64,000 nucleotides of DNA from Cafeteria roenbergensis (Eukaryota; Sar; Bigyra; Bicosoecida; Cafeteriaceae). Position 1 is the first letter of the stretch. Each line of letters starts with the position of its first letter. The notes below the pieces were generated by a model. The model did no database searches and was not told where the DNA came from. It saw only the letters and a program-made list of their open reading frames with translations. The translations under genes were made by a program, and so were the position numbers. Below, piece after piece: positions 1 to 12,456 of the stretch. Location of the stretch: NCBI GenBank assembly GCA_008330645.1, contig VLTN01000025.1:310001-374000 (forward strand), read 5' to 3'.

Positions 1-3000
1 TGTCGACCCTCTTTCCCGGCGTGTCCACGCTGCTGGCAAACCTTGTGTCTTCGTTTTCGGATCGGGAAGCGGAGCGCTTCATCGCGGGGGCCGCGGCCGA
101 TTACAGGCCGGGCCAGCCCGTGGACGACGAGACGGAGAGCTTCGTGGAGGAGCGGGGCTTCGGCCCGTCCGCGCCGCGGTGGGCGAACTGGAGCCCCGAC
201 GAGAAGATGGCCGGGCTCGTGGCGGCGCGGCACGAGGCCCGCATCCGGGCCAAGGCCTGGAGGGTCGAGTACGCCCACAGCATGGGGCAGGAGGTGTACA
301 GCGTGCCCATCTCCCCGCTGTTCGTGCGCCGGTCGTTCGAGGAGGTCGCAGTCGCGGTGCACCGCTCGTACGGCTGCGTCCTCTTCGCGGTGGAGACGCA
401 GAGGCAGAACCACCACCCGCGGTGGGCGCGGGCAACGCGCGGCAGCATGGCCCGCCGGCAGCAGCGCAGGTACGACAAGACGGTGAAGCGCTCGGAGTCG
501 GCGCCCAAGTCCACGCCGTCCACGGCGGCGCGGCGGGCGGAGGCTGCCGAGGCAGCAGGGGCGCGGGCGGAGGGGGCGATGCGTGCCGCGACGCCGACGA
601 CGCCGCGGGGCAAGGGTGCGGGGTCGCCGGCAGTCGTCGGCGGGGGGCAGGACGGCACGGGCCTGGGCGTGCGGCCTCGCAGCTCCATGCGGCAGGCAAC
701 GACGCCGAGGCGGGTGAGCGTTCACGACGCAGCGCAGTCCCTCACGGGGAGCAGCGGGGGCTTGCGGGGGAGCCTCGCGGCTGCAACCGACACAGCGGGC
801 CCGCTCGGCGGCCCGATGGCCGTGGCAGGCAGCAGCTCCGCCACGTCGCAAGGATCGGACAGCTCTGCGGCGGAGCGGCGCGACGGCGACCAAGGGTCGG
901 CAAGCGGCGGCGAAGAGACCCGCGGCCACGGCCACGGCCAAGGTGACGACGAGGAAGGCGAGCGCCGGGCGGGGCGCTGGGCGTCCGGGGGTGCGGAGGT
1001 CGAGGAGGACGCCACTGGGGAGCGCGCCTCGGCGGGAAGCGACGGTCGCGCGGGTGCCTCGGTCGACGCCGCGGACATGCGGTCCGGCTCCGCCAAGACG
1101 CGGGGCCCGTCCGCTGGGATGTCGCTGACCACGGTGGGCAGGGCGTCGCGGCTCCCACGGCGGTCAATGAGCTCCAGAGACGTGATGTCCGGCCGCCCTG
1201 CCCTGCTGCCGGCCAAGAGCGACGGGTCCCCTCCTCCGTCGTCGCGCGCAAGGGCCGAGTCGGTTTTGGGAGCGACCGGGTGGCGGGGTCGCCACGCGTC
1301 CGGCCGCAGGCCAGCTCGCCCCGACTCGCCCAGGCGGGCCGTGACGTTTGCCCGCGGGCTGTCGCACACAGCGGAGAGCGAGGCCGGGGAGGAGGACGGC
1401 GACCTGGCCGCGCCGGGGCCGGCCTCGTGGGCCTCGCACGCGCCCGCAAGCCGGTCCATGTGGAACCTGGCCCTCCGCAAGAGCAGGGCCGCGTCCGCAG
1501 GCAAGGGCGTCTCGGGACCGGGAAGCAGCGCCGGCAGCTCGGTGTCCGCAGCGGCCAGGGCCCGCCTCGGCGGCGCGTCCACCGCAGCGAGCAGCTCGTC
1601 CTTCACGATGAAGAAGGCCAGACGTCGCATCAAGCAGCGCGACTCAGTCGTCGGCGACCTGCAGTCCGGGCTCCGGGGCAGGCCCACGGCGTCCTTCGGG
1701 CGCTCGCGGAAGCGATCCACCGCTGCGCAGTTCTCAAGCCTGGTCGGCACGTTCAACCAGAGCCCGACGGGGGGCGGCGCGTTCTCGAGCTTCATCGGCC
1801 CGGTCCAGCGCGGTTCGGGTCTCAGCGGACCCGCCAGCCCGTCTCTGGACGCCCGAAGCGGAGCGCGAGACAGCTTCGGCGCGAGGCCCGGCCGGTCGCC
1901 CCGGTCCCCCAACCAGGCCAGCTGGGAGCTGGAGCCTGAGCGCACCAGCGAGGACGACGACGCAGAGCACCCCACCAGCGGCCTGGGCAGCGCGCGGAGG
2001 CGCAGCTCTGCGCGGGGCCAAGTGCGCGTCCAGCGCAGCGCGTCAGACCCCTCCACAAGCAGCGGGGAGCAGTCGGCGGAGGGCGACACCACGCCCAAGC
2101 TCGGACGGAAGCGGACCTTCTGGGGAGGGCCCGTTCCCGAGCAGCTGGACCCGATGCCCTCCGCGAGCGCCATCCCGGTCAAGCGCTCAGGGGCGCACAG
2201 CCGGCGCCGGTCGTCGACGGCGCCCCGGGAGCGGCCTCGTCGCGACGCCGAGGCAGCCGCCAAGGCGGCTGGCAGCTGGGGCCCCCGGGAAGAGACGCCG
2301 CGGTCGCAGCAAGACTCCGGCCACGCTGCTGGCGCGGCCGCCGACGACCGCGACTACTCGGATATCCGGAGCGAGCTCGTCCTGCTCATGGCGCCCCAGC
2401 ACTACTACCTGCGCGCCGAGGACAGGGTGCTCGTCCTCGCTGGAGACGTCACGCAGGCTCTGAAGCTGGCAAAGCACGGTCGTGAGTTGGCTGCTGATGC
2501 CGCAGTCGTCAGAACTGTGCTTGGCTGCCATTGCTTGCGCTGCGCGTGGCTTCGCGCGCTGGGTCAGGCGCGGCCGTCGCGACGCTGGTGTGCTGAGGCT
2601 TGGGAGGCTCGCTAAGCGGCCCAAGCCTGCGAGTCGTGGCGCTCTCCTCCAGCCGTCCCGCGCTGTGCCTGCCACTTGCCAGGGTGAATCGTTGGCCTCT
2701 GCGGGCGACGCACTCGAGTCACGGTTGCGCGTTGCCCCCGCGCGCAATTGTTGCTGTTTCCACTGTGTTGTGTGCTCGTCTCGCTACACCTCTCTGTCTC
2801 GCTTTCGCTTGCGGTTCGCAGTGGTGCCCCAGCGCACTTGGGAGGAGGAGATGGACGAGGAGGAGGCGGCGCTTGCGGGCGAGCCCGTGTCGCACAGCAG
2901 GCCGGAGGCGCCGCCCGAGGGCGGTCATGGCCTTCCCGAGGACGCGGAGGACGACCAAGGGCCAGGGTCTGACTTGTCGCGAGCCGCCCACGCCGCGCGC

Positions 3001-6000
3001 GGCGCGCTCGGCAACCTGACGAGGCTCAAGCACCTGAGCCCCCGGGGGCGCATCTGGATTCGCAACCAGCGCGCCTCCAAGAGCCGCAAGGGAAAGGGCC
3101 CGCGGTTCGTGCCGAGCATGGTCGCTGCCGCGCTCCGGAAGCTCTGCGACGTGGCACTGGCGGGGCTCGACCCCAGAGTGCAGGCGCTGGCGCGCCGCGG
3201 GGAGGCCCCGGGCGTGTCGCCGGCCGAGGCAGCCGAGGCCCACCGCGCCATCAAGCTGCTGATCCAGAAGCCTCGCTCGGGGTCCGGGCTTCAGGCCCCG
3301 ACGGGCGACGCCGCGGCCGACCTGCTGCTTGTGCTGGAACCAGAGGAGGCCGTGTTCCTTGCGGCGCTGCCCGACTGCAACTTGCCGCCCTCCCCGCTCA
3401 ACTTCCACCGGCTGCCCGCGGCCGTGCGCGAGGCGGTGCTCAGGTCGGCGCTGCCCAAGGGCACCTCCTCGTCGGCGCCGCCGCTCGTCGTGCCTCGCGA
3501 CCTGTCGACGCCCAAGCAGGTGCCGGTCCCCGGTTGGCTGCGGCAGGCGGAGAGCGCCTGTCAGGGCACCGCGCCTGCACGGCTCAAGGGCCACATCATC
3601 ATCGGCGGAGACCTCTCCGGCCTGCCGGACTTGATCCGCCCGCTTCGGAGGGCAACGTCGCAGGTGGTGGTGGTGCTGGCGCCTCGTGCCAGCCTGCGCC
3701 GCGAGAGCTCGTCCCCCGAAGCGCGCGTGTGGCGGATGGTGAAGCGAGTGTACTCTGGCCTGGTTCACGTGGACGGCTCGCCGCTGCGGCCCAAGGACCT
3801 GCTCCGCGCGGGCGTGCAGCGGGCCGGGTGCGTGCTGATTCTGAGCTCGGAGGGGGCAGCGGAGCGAGGCAGCTCGGGGAGCGTCCAGGCCGACAGCGCG
3901 GGCGTCGGCGCAGATGGCGTGGCTGCAGCCATGACCCGCGACTTGGGGGCGCTGTACACGGCGTCGGCCGTGCTGCTCTTCTCCCAGGAGCGGGAGAGGG
4001 AGCTCGCGGGCGTGCTGCGCAAGCAGCGCGACGACGGGCTGTCAACGGACCACGCGCGCCTAGGGGGCATCGGGGACGGAGCCGTGCCCGGCATGGCCGC
4101 GGTTACCAGCAGCGCTGCGGCCGCAATGGACGCGTACGACGTGATCGACAAGCTCGACCGCGGGCGGCTGGAGCGCAGCAGGACCGAGCAGGAGCCGCAT
4201 GCCGGACAGCGGCCAGCGGCCCACGGGGCCGGGCCGATCGGCGTCACGGTGGAGGCACCACCGGAGCTGCGGTCCGCGAGCGCCATCCAGCGCATGGCGC
4301 GGGACATGCCGGCGACGCCTGTCGACCCCAGCACCGGCCGCCCCGGCTCGGGCTTCACGGCCCAAAGCGCGGCTGCCGCTGCCCGTCGCGCCAGCCTCCT
4401 TGGCTCTGCGCCCTCCTTCGCCATCGGCACGTCCGGCGCCCACGCGTCGTTCTTCGCTGGCAGGCCGTCGGAGCTCAGCGTGTCGGCCGCTGTGTCGACG
4501 CTGCGGCCCGACCTCCCCACGCAGATGGAGGACGGCCAGCTCTCCCCTCCAGGCACCGATTTCGCGGCCCACGGGACGGCGGCCCGGCAGCGTATGTCGC
4601 TCGGGGCGCCAACCTCCCCGGCGGGGCCTCGAGGCGCTGCCGGCAGCGACGACGACGCCATTCATTCTGCGTCGCTCATGCGTGCTGCGTCGCTCGCCCG
4701 GCACGGCGTGCCGGCCAGCTCGGCCGGGAACGCCACTCTCAAGACGAAGCGCTCCATGGGAGCGCAGGCCATCATGGAGTCAATGAGCGCGGAGGGGCTC
4801 CAGTCCCAGGTGCAGGCCTTTGCTTCACTCGAGGCGGACAGCGTCGGCGTGGCCCACAACACCGCGGACGGCGGCTCGCACGCGTCGTCGAGCACCACCA
4901 GCCGCCGCAGCGTGACCAGCGCTCGGCTGGCCGACGGGCGGAGGCGCAGCAGCGACGCTCTGGCGGACGGTGGCAGCAGCCGCACCGGCTCGGTCGACGC
5001 TCCTCGGGGCAGGCGCTCGCCTGATGCCGCGCCGTCGCTGGGGAGCGGGCAGTCTCGCAAGGACGGCTCAGCCGATCGCAGGGCGACGCCCTCGGCCGCC
5101 CCCCACAAGCACCGCGTCGCTGAATCCGAGTCCGCCGCGCGGGGCTCCGGATCCAAGACGAAAGGCTCTTCCCGCGGGCAGTCGTCGCGCAGCCGCCGCA
5201 GCGAGGGTCGCTCCTCTGCCGCCGGCACCCCCCACTTCGTGCCGCGGCCTGCCGGCGCCGCGCAGGCGCTGGTGGGAGCCACGCCCCGCGTGATGATCGA
5301 GCTGGCCGACGACACGTCCATCCGCTTCCTGTCGTCCACGCTGCAGCACCCTGTGGTCGCGCAGCGCCGGCGCAACGTGCGGGCGGCGATGCTCCGGGCC
5401 AAGGCGGCGGAGCTGCAGCTGCCCCCCGACGACGGAGAAGGGCGCGCCGCCGCAGACGACGTCAATGCGGAGATCGCCACCGCCCTGGAGGAGGCTGGGA
5501 TGGGCAATCCGTCGAGGTCGACTACAGCCCGCGGTGCGGGGCTGGGGCAGGGGGAGGAGACGGAGTCCTCTCGGCTCCGGCCGCTGTTTGCATCGGGAAG
5601 GGTCTTCCTCGGCGCAATGCTGGACTCCCTCGCAACGGGGCTGCTGTTCAACCCGCTGCTCCTGCGCATCGTCACGCAGCTGCTCTACGGCGCGTCGGCG
5701 CCAGGCGCCACAAGCTCGTCGGAGGGAACTTGCGACCCGCGTCTGGCGGCCGGGCTGCCCGTCATCGTGCGAGCGGACGCCTCCCCGCAGCTGTCTGACG
5801 ACATCGTCAAGGCTCCCGCGCACGACGAGTCGGGGGGCGGTTGGGCGAGTGGTGCCATGTCCGGCGCCAGGTCGCCCTTCACGCCTGGCGGGCTGTCCGA
5901 GCCAGGCGGCCGCGAGGCGGCCTCAATCGGACCCGACCCCCCCGGGCACATCGGGCTCGCCCATCTGGCCCCCGCCATCTCGAAACAGCCTCCCTCAGGA

Positions 6001-8958
6001 GTGTGGGGCTCCCCGTCGCCGTCGGCGATGGTGTCCTCTCCCGCGCCCAAGGGTCCCAGCCCTCGAGACAACAAGGCCGTGCCTGAGCGCGCGTCGCCTT
6101 CCCCCAGCCAGGTCATGCAGGCGGGCCTGCCCGGCCTCCGCGTGACCCCGCCAGACACGCCGCGCTCGGCAGCGTCGTCGGGGGACAACACCACGGGCCC
6201 GGAGGGCACCTCGTCCGGCGCGGGCTTCCCCGGTCTGCATCCTGTCACGCCGACGTCGCGCGCTGCGCACAGCAGCCTTGGCGCCGACTCGCCGCGCACG
6301 CCCGGGGCGCCCCTCACGCCGTCCGCGTCGGCATCGGCTGCCGCGTCGTCAGCAGCGGCTGCCGCCGCCGCCATCGGCCTCAAGGTGAACAAGTGGCGGT
6401 TCAAACAGCACGACTTTCTCCGGCAGCTCGCCGTCCCAGAGTCCTTCCACGGCCGCAGGTTCCACAGCCTGTTCCAGTTTCTGGTGGTGGAGCACAGGAT
6501 GGTGCCCCTGGCGCTGTTCCGCTCGGCCGAGGCGCTGGGCGCGCCCGCTCCGTACGTTGTCACCAACCCCCGCCCGGACCTGCGGGTGCACCGGCAGGAT
6601 CGCGTGTTTGTGCTCTGCGGCGTGGAGCACGTCAACCCCGCGCCGAGGCAGTTTCGTGAGCGGCCCATTCTTGAGCAGGAGCGCAGCGCGGCTCGCTCCC
6701 AGCATCGTGCACACAGGCAGGGCGTGGCTTCTGGCTTTGGCGTGGGCGACGGCACGGCGTTCGACTTTTCAGGCCTGGGCCACGCCGGGAGCGATTTTGC
6801 AAGGGCGGCCGGCGGTCGCGGCAGCGCTGCTTCTGGTACGCCTGCGGGTGCCCCTGAAGGCGCAAGCGGCAGCGAGAAGGCTCTCCGCGGCGACGACCTG
6901 GTCGGCCGCGAGGGAGAGTTCGGCCAGCCCGCCTCGCCCGCGGCCGCTGGCCACCGGCCACCGCCGTCGTTGCGACGCCCCAGCGCCACGGGCCGCGGCG
7001 CCGCCGCGGTCACGAGAGGCGTGGCGATCACGCGACTGCGCTCGCCCGTGCTGCGCCAGGCGTCTGGGCGATCTCTGGCCGGGAGCTCGGCCAGCAGCAC
7101 GGCCAAGACGGCGCGGCACACGCCCACTGGCGAGTCGGCCGCTGCGGGGCCGTCCAGGGGCGCGGGCAGCGGCGGCATCACGGGCCCGCGGGCCGGCAGC
7201 GCCCGGGCGCATGGCCGAGAAGGCCAGTCTCGAAGTCTCACGAGCGACGACGACGACGCTGCAAGCGGCGACAGCTCCAGCACCGCGTCCTCCTCTTCCC
7301 ACGGGAGCCGCGCAGGCAGCCTCGCCGAGTCGGACCAGCTCGGCGACGATGTCACGGCTGTTGGGCCCGAGACAGCGCCCCCTCCCTCCAGCCAGACCGC
7401 CCGAGTGCGCTCGAGGCAGCCGCCGCCGCCGCCGCCCCGTGTGAAGCGCGGCGTGCGGGCCCCGCCCGCGACCCCTCCCGGTGCCTTCCCCGAGATTGAC
7501 AGCCAGCTGGAGGGGCTGGGCATCGTCAGGATCGACACCTCACTCGGAATGCTCGGGTCTGGCGACAGCTCTCCGAGCAGCTCGCAGCCAGCGGCCTCCC
7601 CCGGGCAGGTGGGCGTGAGAAGCGGCACAGCGACTGGGCACGCGCGCGTGGAAGGCGCTCCATCCAGGTCCGGGTCGTCCGACTCGAGCAACCTAGGCTC
7701 CTCGCCCGAGGTGTACCGCGGCGGGGATTCGCCCGACCCGGCCACTCGTTCCCGCGTCTCGCCGGCCGGCGCCATGCCTGCGGCGGCCGGCCGCACCACC
7801 CCAGGCCTCCCCGCCCGGTCGCTGGCGCCGGAGGGGCTGGGCTCCGGTCGGCCGCCGGTCGGGGAGCAGGCGTCCCCGCTCAACGCCTCCCGCAGCAGCG
7901 ACGGGCTGCCGCCCCTGCTGCCGGGGTCGGTGCACCGCCAGCTGCCCAGCGTGCCGCCCGCTCGCCGCGCGGCGCTGAGCACGGGCCAGGCAGGCGGCGC
8001 AACCGTGCAGGCAACCCCCTTCGTCGGCCTCTCAGCCGTTGCGAGCGGCAACTCCGACACTGCGTCAACGGCCTTATCGGCTCACTCCCCGTCCGAGCGG
8101 AGCGTGGGGTTCGAAGACGCCCTGCCCAGGGTGGTGGGCGGCGGGGGCAGGGCTGCGCCCTCCAGCCACCAGCTGAGCTCCCCGCCGGGCACCAGCAGCG
8201 GGTTTTCGCCGCTCGGGCACGCCTCCATGAAGGCTGCCAGCAGCACCCGTGCGTCCATCGCGGGAACAGAGGGCGCCTCCAAGGACGCCACGGCGCCGCG
8301 CAAGGCTCTGCGCAAGGTCAAATCGGGCGCCACGTCTGCCAGCGTGGGGGCAGCGGCGCTGCCCTTCTCGGCGGAGGCAGCGAACCGGTCTCGCTTTGCC
8401 GTGCGGGAGCGAGGACTGACGCCCGTCGGGCTGCATGGCGGGGCCGGGCCGGAGGGGGGCGCGGGTGCTGGCGGAACGAGCTCGGACGCCGGGTCGTCGA
8501 GTGAAGTGCACTCCGGCCCCAGCCGCGGTCCGCCGTCCACGCAGGCCGCGCGTGGGACGACCGCGCACGGGTCGGGGGGGGCGACCTCGCCGGGGGACAG
8601 AAGCATCACCCAGAGGGGCCGCTGGGAGGCGCGGGCCGCATCTTCCGTGGTCGGCTCCTCGGTCGCGGGATCCGTCACCTCGTTCGCGATCAGCTCCGTG
8701 TCGTCGGGGGACCGTGCGCTGCCGAGCCCGCAGGGAGACGCGTCCAGCCAGCCGCGGGACGGCGGTCCGGGGCGAGGCCGCGCCGGCTCCGACATGGCGG
8801 GCAGCGCCCGAACCAGCGGCGCGGCCTCGGAGGCGGGCGCAGCGGCAGCGACAGGCACCTCGTCACCAGTGCGCTCGCAGCGGGTGCGAGTGGTGTCGCT
8901 CCCCTCCATCGCCCCCCTTGCGCCCGGGAGCTCGGCCGCTCAGCCGAAGCGCGAGTGA
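1..8958 (+). CDS. Slo-family (Slo2/KCNT-like) K+ channel, cytoplasmic gating ring, 5'-partial
   Basis: This is the C-terminal cytoplasmic part (about 2,871 residues visible) of a high-conductance K+ channel of the Slo family; the membrane pore lies upstream of the window. The frame is open from base 3. An intron at 2482-2821 (GTGAGT...CGCAG) joins two long exons in phase. The GVSTLLANLVSSF motif (residues ~7-19) and EVYSVPISPLF (~97) match the RCK1 start. LVLLMAPQHYYLRAEDRVLV (~790-815) matches the RCK1 end. GHIIIGGD...DLLRAGV (~1082-1145), FASGRVFLGAMLDSL (~1749) and YVVTNPRPDLRVHRQD (~2070-2090) match RCK2. The FASGRVF and NPRPDLR forms look closer to Slo2 (Slack) than to BK, and no run of Asp like the BK calcium bowl is seen. 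About 640 disordered residues split RCK1, and a ~770-residue Ser/Gly-rich tail follows RCK2. The family is secure. The subtype and the ligand (Na+, Ca2+ or other) are inference. Confidence 0.8.
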
Positions 8959-9246
8959 GCCCGAGCGGTGCGCAAGCGCGGCACAGTTGCAGCGTGCTCG
9001 ACGCGAGTTTGTTTTGTTCAGCGTTGGCTGCAGCCTCGCGAGCCCGAGGAAGCATCTTGTGTGCGGCTGGTTGCGCTTTCCGAGCACGCTCTTGTGGACT
9101 CGGGTTTTGCTCTCTGTGCTGCGCGACTCACACGCCCGTATTCCGAGCCCCCTGAGTTGGGGATGTTTGGGTTTGCGTTTACTCTGACTGCGGAACCGGC
9201 CCGGCAACTCCCTGGCGGCTGGCACAGTCCTCTCTGAACCGGCGCC

Positions 9247-10731
9247 ATGGCAGCTGCAGGAACCGGCGGGCCCCTCCTCATCCAGGCGCGCGAGCAGCTG
9301 AGCATGGTGAGGATGCCCGCGCGCGTGCCTCGGCGCCGCCCGCTTCCGAGCCTGGCGCAGGCGGCGGCCGCGACGGTTCCTTCGATGCGCCACGTCTTGC
9401 GCTGCTGCTCTCGCTGCCTGGCTCGCCCCCGCGTCCGCGCAGGCCCAGAAGGAGGCCAGCCGCTGGACCATGTTCAGCAGCACTGAAAAGTGGGAGAAGG
9501 CCGCCGACCACTACCGCAAGGCGGGCAACTTTTTCAAGGCCGCCATGAAATGTGAGACCTCAACTGGCTGGCATGGGAACAAGCCGGCGCTGCGCGCCCG
9601 TCGTCGCGGTCGGTCGTTGCGCTGCAGCCCACCCCGCTTGGTTGAGCTGTGCGCTCGCGCGTGGCGTGCGTTGCCGCAGGGGAGGAGGCAACGAACGCCT
9701 TCAAGGAGGCCGCGGCGCTGTTCGGCAAGCTGCGCGAGCCCTCTGAGGAACTCCAGATGCTGCGCGAGGCGGCAACGTCTCTGACGCACAAGGACGCCAA
9801 AGAGGCCGCGCGCATGCTGGAGGAAGTCCTGGTGCCAAGGCTGGTGGACGCGGGCAAGCTCGACGAGGTCGGGCGCATGCACTTGCAAATCGCCGAGTCC
9901 CTTGACGGCGAAGACGTGGACGCGGCCATGGAGCACTACCGCCAAGCGATGAACATGTTCACCAGCGCGGGGGCTGCCAGCGAGGCGCTCAAGTGCAAGC
10001 TCAAGCTCGGCCAGGAGCTGGGCAGGCAGGAAATGTACGACGAGGCCGTGGACATGTTTGTGCAGGTGAGAGGCAGCGCCCGCTTCTGCTGCGCGGGCGT
10101 CAAATGGAGCACGCGTGCGTCGCCCCAGTCACGGACAGGGGACGCGCATGCGCGTCGCGGCCGGCCCGGCCGTCCCTGCCACGCCTGCCCCCGCCGCCTG
10201 TGGCCCCCGGCCGAGTCTCCGTTGGTCTGAATCGACTCTCGCAGGCTGCCGAGGGCCGTCTGGCCAAGGAGCTGACCCGCCTGAGCGCGCGCGATCACTT
10301 CTTCGACGCCGGCATCTGTGTGCTCGCCAAGGGCGACAGCGTGCACGCCCGCGAGTGCCTGGACAGGTGGTGCGGCATGGACTACACGTTCGAGGACTCT
10401 AGGGAGGGCCGCCTCTTCGCCAAGCTCATCGAGGTCGTGGAGGAGTCCAAGTGAGCTTAGATGGCCGCGCGCTGCCGGTGCCGGCGCTTGTGGCGGGTGC
10501 CCGTGGCTGGCGCTGCTGCCTCCGTTGGTCGGCGTTGGCGCTGATGGTGTCCGGCATGATGCTGCTGCTGCGCGCCCCTTGTCCCTCTGCAGTGTGCACG
10601 ACTTCGCGGACGCCGTGTTCGCCTTCGACAGCATCAAGAAGCTCAACCCCTGGCGCACCAAGATCCTGCTGCGCGTCAAGGACTCCATCGCGGGCGGAGC
10701 GGAGGGCGATGTTGCCGACGACCTCACGTGA
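9247..10731 (+). CDS. NAPA: Alpha-SNAP (Sec17-type) SNARE disassembly adaptor
   Basis: Alpha-SNAP links SNARE bundles to the ATPase NSF so that SNAREs can be recycled after membrane fusion. Five exons join in phase: 9247-9306, 9443-9551, 9680-10065, 10245-10450 and 10593-10731. They give 299 residues, close to the ~295 usual for the family. The N-terminal part is a series of helical hairpins (KAADHYRKAGNFFKAAMKW, EEATNAFKEAAALFGKL). The C-terminal part carries the family's DSIKKLNPWRTKILLRVKDSI block. The penultimate residue is Leu (ending DDLT), as in mammalian alpha-SNAP where that Leu is known to stimulate NSF. The gamma-SNAP C-terminus is different, so alpha is preferred. All donors are GTGAG. 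The exon 1 start is the only nearby ATG that keeps the phase. The first exon is 20 residues and rather short of family motifs, so the N-terminus is the least certain part. Confidence 0.88.
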
Positions 10732-11169
10732 TCGGCTGCCGCCCCGCGCGCCCGCCCCATGGCCTCCCGCTGCTTCCCCCTCGGCTCCTCAGAGTGCCGC
10801 TTCGCGCTCCTGCCCCCGCCGTCATTCCTCCTTCGCTGCGGGTGGCGCCGCCCGTTCTTGAGGGGATAATGGGCTGGTGGGCCGTGCCCGCGTGCCTCAC
10901 ACGCCTCGCGTGTCGGCGCTGCCAGCGCAGGGGCGAGTGCTTGGCTTGCCCCCCGGGCCTTGAGTCAGCCGTTTCGTCAGGCCATCCTCGCCGCGTACCC
11001 AGGCAGGCCCCGCTCGTGTGCGTTGGCCGACGAGGCCCTTGGATCTCGTGCCGGCAAAAGATATGGATGGATCGTTGGCCCAGCCTGCCACAGTTCACGC
11101 GCACCCACAGGCGCTGCGACACCAGCAGCGCGCAATGAATCGCAAAGCCGTGCGCTCACTCGATGTTCA
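10732..11169. other. Convergent 3' intergenic interval
   Basis: This lies between the stop codons of alpha-SNAP (+) and the PP2A methylesterase (-). I see no coding frame with family resemblance, no tRNA-like B box and no repeat. It presumably holds both 3' UTRs. Confidence 0.5.
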
Positions 11170-12456
11170 TCACTCGACACCAGGCGGCATCGAGGGGCTG
11201 CGGCATGCACGGAGGTCGGTGCCCACAGCTGAGAGGGATGGCGGCGCCGCGCCGAGCCGAACGTCTTCCCACGCACAGCCAGCGGCGCGGCCAGCTTCGA
11301 TCACCCCGCTCCTGGCGAGGAACTCCACAACACACTGGACAAACGGCCCCGGGGCGTCCAGGTGCACGAAGTGCCCAGCAAAGGGCATTGTTCGCACTGC
11401 GAATTGCCCCTGCATCTGCGCCCGCAGCAAGTCCGCATCCGTGTTCTCCGTGGCTGACAGCAGCAGCAGCCTCGGAGCGCGCAGGCCGAGAAAACGGGCC
11501 GTGTGGCCAGCCAGCCACCCCTCCCACAAAGGCGCGCTGGCCAGCAGGTCCACCCTCCATTCCACCGGGCCGGCGCTGCGAGGAGCGGCCGTTTGGCTGG
11601 CTGGCCGGGCAAGCCCTGGGCCGGGAGGCGACGAGCCCGCGCCGCCTGAGGGGGCCACGGGCCGCTTTGGGGCCCCTCCCGAGCTCGCTCCGGCCGCAAC
11701 CGCGCCCGACATCGACGCGGGGGCGACAGCAGCCTCGTCCTTCTCCGCGGCGGCACTGGTTGCAGCTGCTGCCTGGGGAACGGAAGCAGCGGGTGGTGCC
11801 GACTTCGAGCGCAGCATGCTCGCCGCAGCCGCCGAGGCCGCCTCGGGCGAGCGGACCATGCCCGCACGCAACATCCACTCCGCCGCCTGCGCTCGCGTCG
11901 CAAACGTGCGCGGTCGCCTGCCGAGTGCCTCGCGCATGCGCCCGATTCCCGCAGCTGCAGCGCTCTCCACCATCTCGGCAGTCACGACGGCCGCAACCTT
12001 GAGGCCTTCGTGGCTGCCCTCAATCTCCGCGGCAATGCGCACGGCGATGCAAGCCCCAAGCGAGTGGCCGACGAGCACAACGCTCTCTGCGCCGGCGAGC
12101 GCTGCTGCGCTGGCCACCACCGCCGCACCGTCCGCCACGAGCCTCTCGTGGCCCAGGTCCGTGGGGCCTGACCGAGCGCCGTGCCCGTGGAGGTCAAATG
12201 CAAACACGTTGGGGACGTGGCGGGCCAGCGCGGGAGCAGCGAGTTCAAAATCGCCGCAGGACCCGCCTGCGCCGTGAATCAGCCCGCAGGCAAGCCGGCA
12301 CTCCGGCCGCCGGCCCCACCAGCGGACCCCCGGCTCTGGCAGCGGCGCCCTCGAGTCCGCGGCCCTCATGGGCAGGCTTGGGGCCGGCCGCCCCACAAGC
12401 GTTTGCACGCGGTGGAGTCGCTCGTGCACGCCTGCGTGAGTGGAATGTAGAGCCAT
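11170..12456 (-). CDS. PPME1: Protein phosphatase methylesterase 1 (PME-1)
   Basis: PME-1 is an alpha/beta hydrolase that removes the methyl ester from the C-terminal Leu of the PP2A catalytic subunit. The frame codes 428 residues from the ATG at 12456. The same frame stays open further upstream, but that would overlap the divergent DnaJ gene. Seen in order: the oxyanion region GLIHGAGGS (~57-65), the nucleophile elbow VGHSLGA (Ser ~131), the family block ALGRRPRTFATRAQAAEW, a ~60-residue low-complexity loop where family members also carry a flexible loop, the EWRVDLLASAPLWEGW block, then LLLLSATENTDADL, AQMQGQF and the catalytic-His block FAGHFVHLDAP. The position of the usual catalytic Asp (human IDVVEG) aligns with Glu here (AEMVES). 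This could mean altered activity or a misalignment. Intronless as read. Confidence 0.85.
   Translation of the reverse strand: MALHSTHAGVHERLHRVQTLVGRPAPSLPMRAADSRAPLPEPGVRWWGRRPECRLACGLIHGAGGSCGDFELAAPALARHVPNVFAFDLHGHGARSGPTDLGHERLVADGAAVVASAAALAGAESVVLVGHSLGACIAVRIAAEIEGSHEGLKVAAVVTAEMVESAAAAGIGRMREALGRRPRTFATRAQAAEWMLRAGMVRSPEAASAAAASMLRSKSAPPAASVPQAAAATSAAAEKDEAAVAPASMSGAVAAGASSGGAPKRPVAPSGGAGSSPPGPGLARPASQTAAPRSAGPVEWRVDLLASAPLWEGWLAGHTARFLGLRAPRLLLLSATENTDADLLRAQMQGQFAVRTMPFAGHFVHLDAPGPFVQCVVEFLARSGVIEAGRAAGCAWEDVRLGAAPPSLSAVGTDLRACRSPSMPPGVE

Noticed and set aside
10732-11169. Possible small gene or RNA between alpha-SNAP and PME-1
   Set aside because: Frames are short or random-looking and there is no RNA structure I can support.
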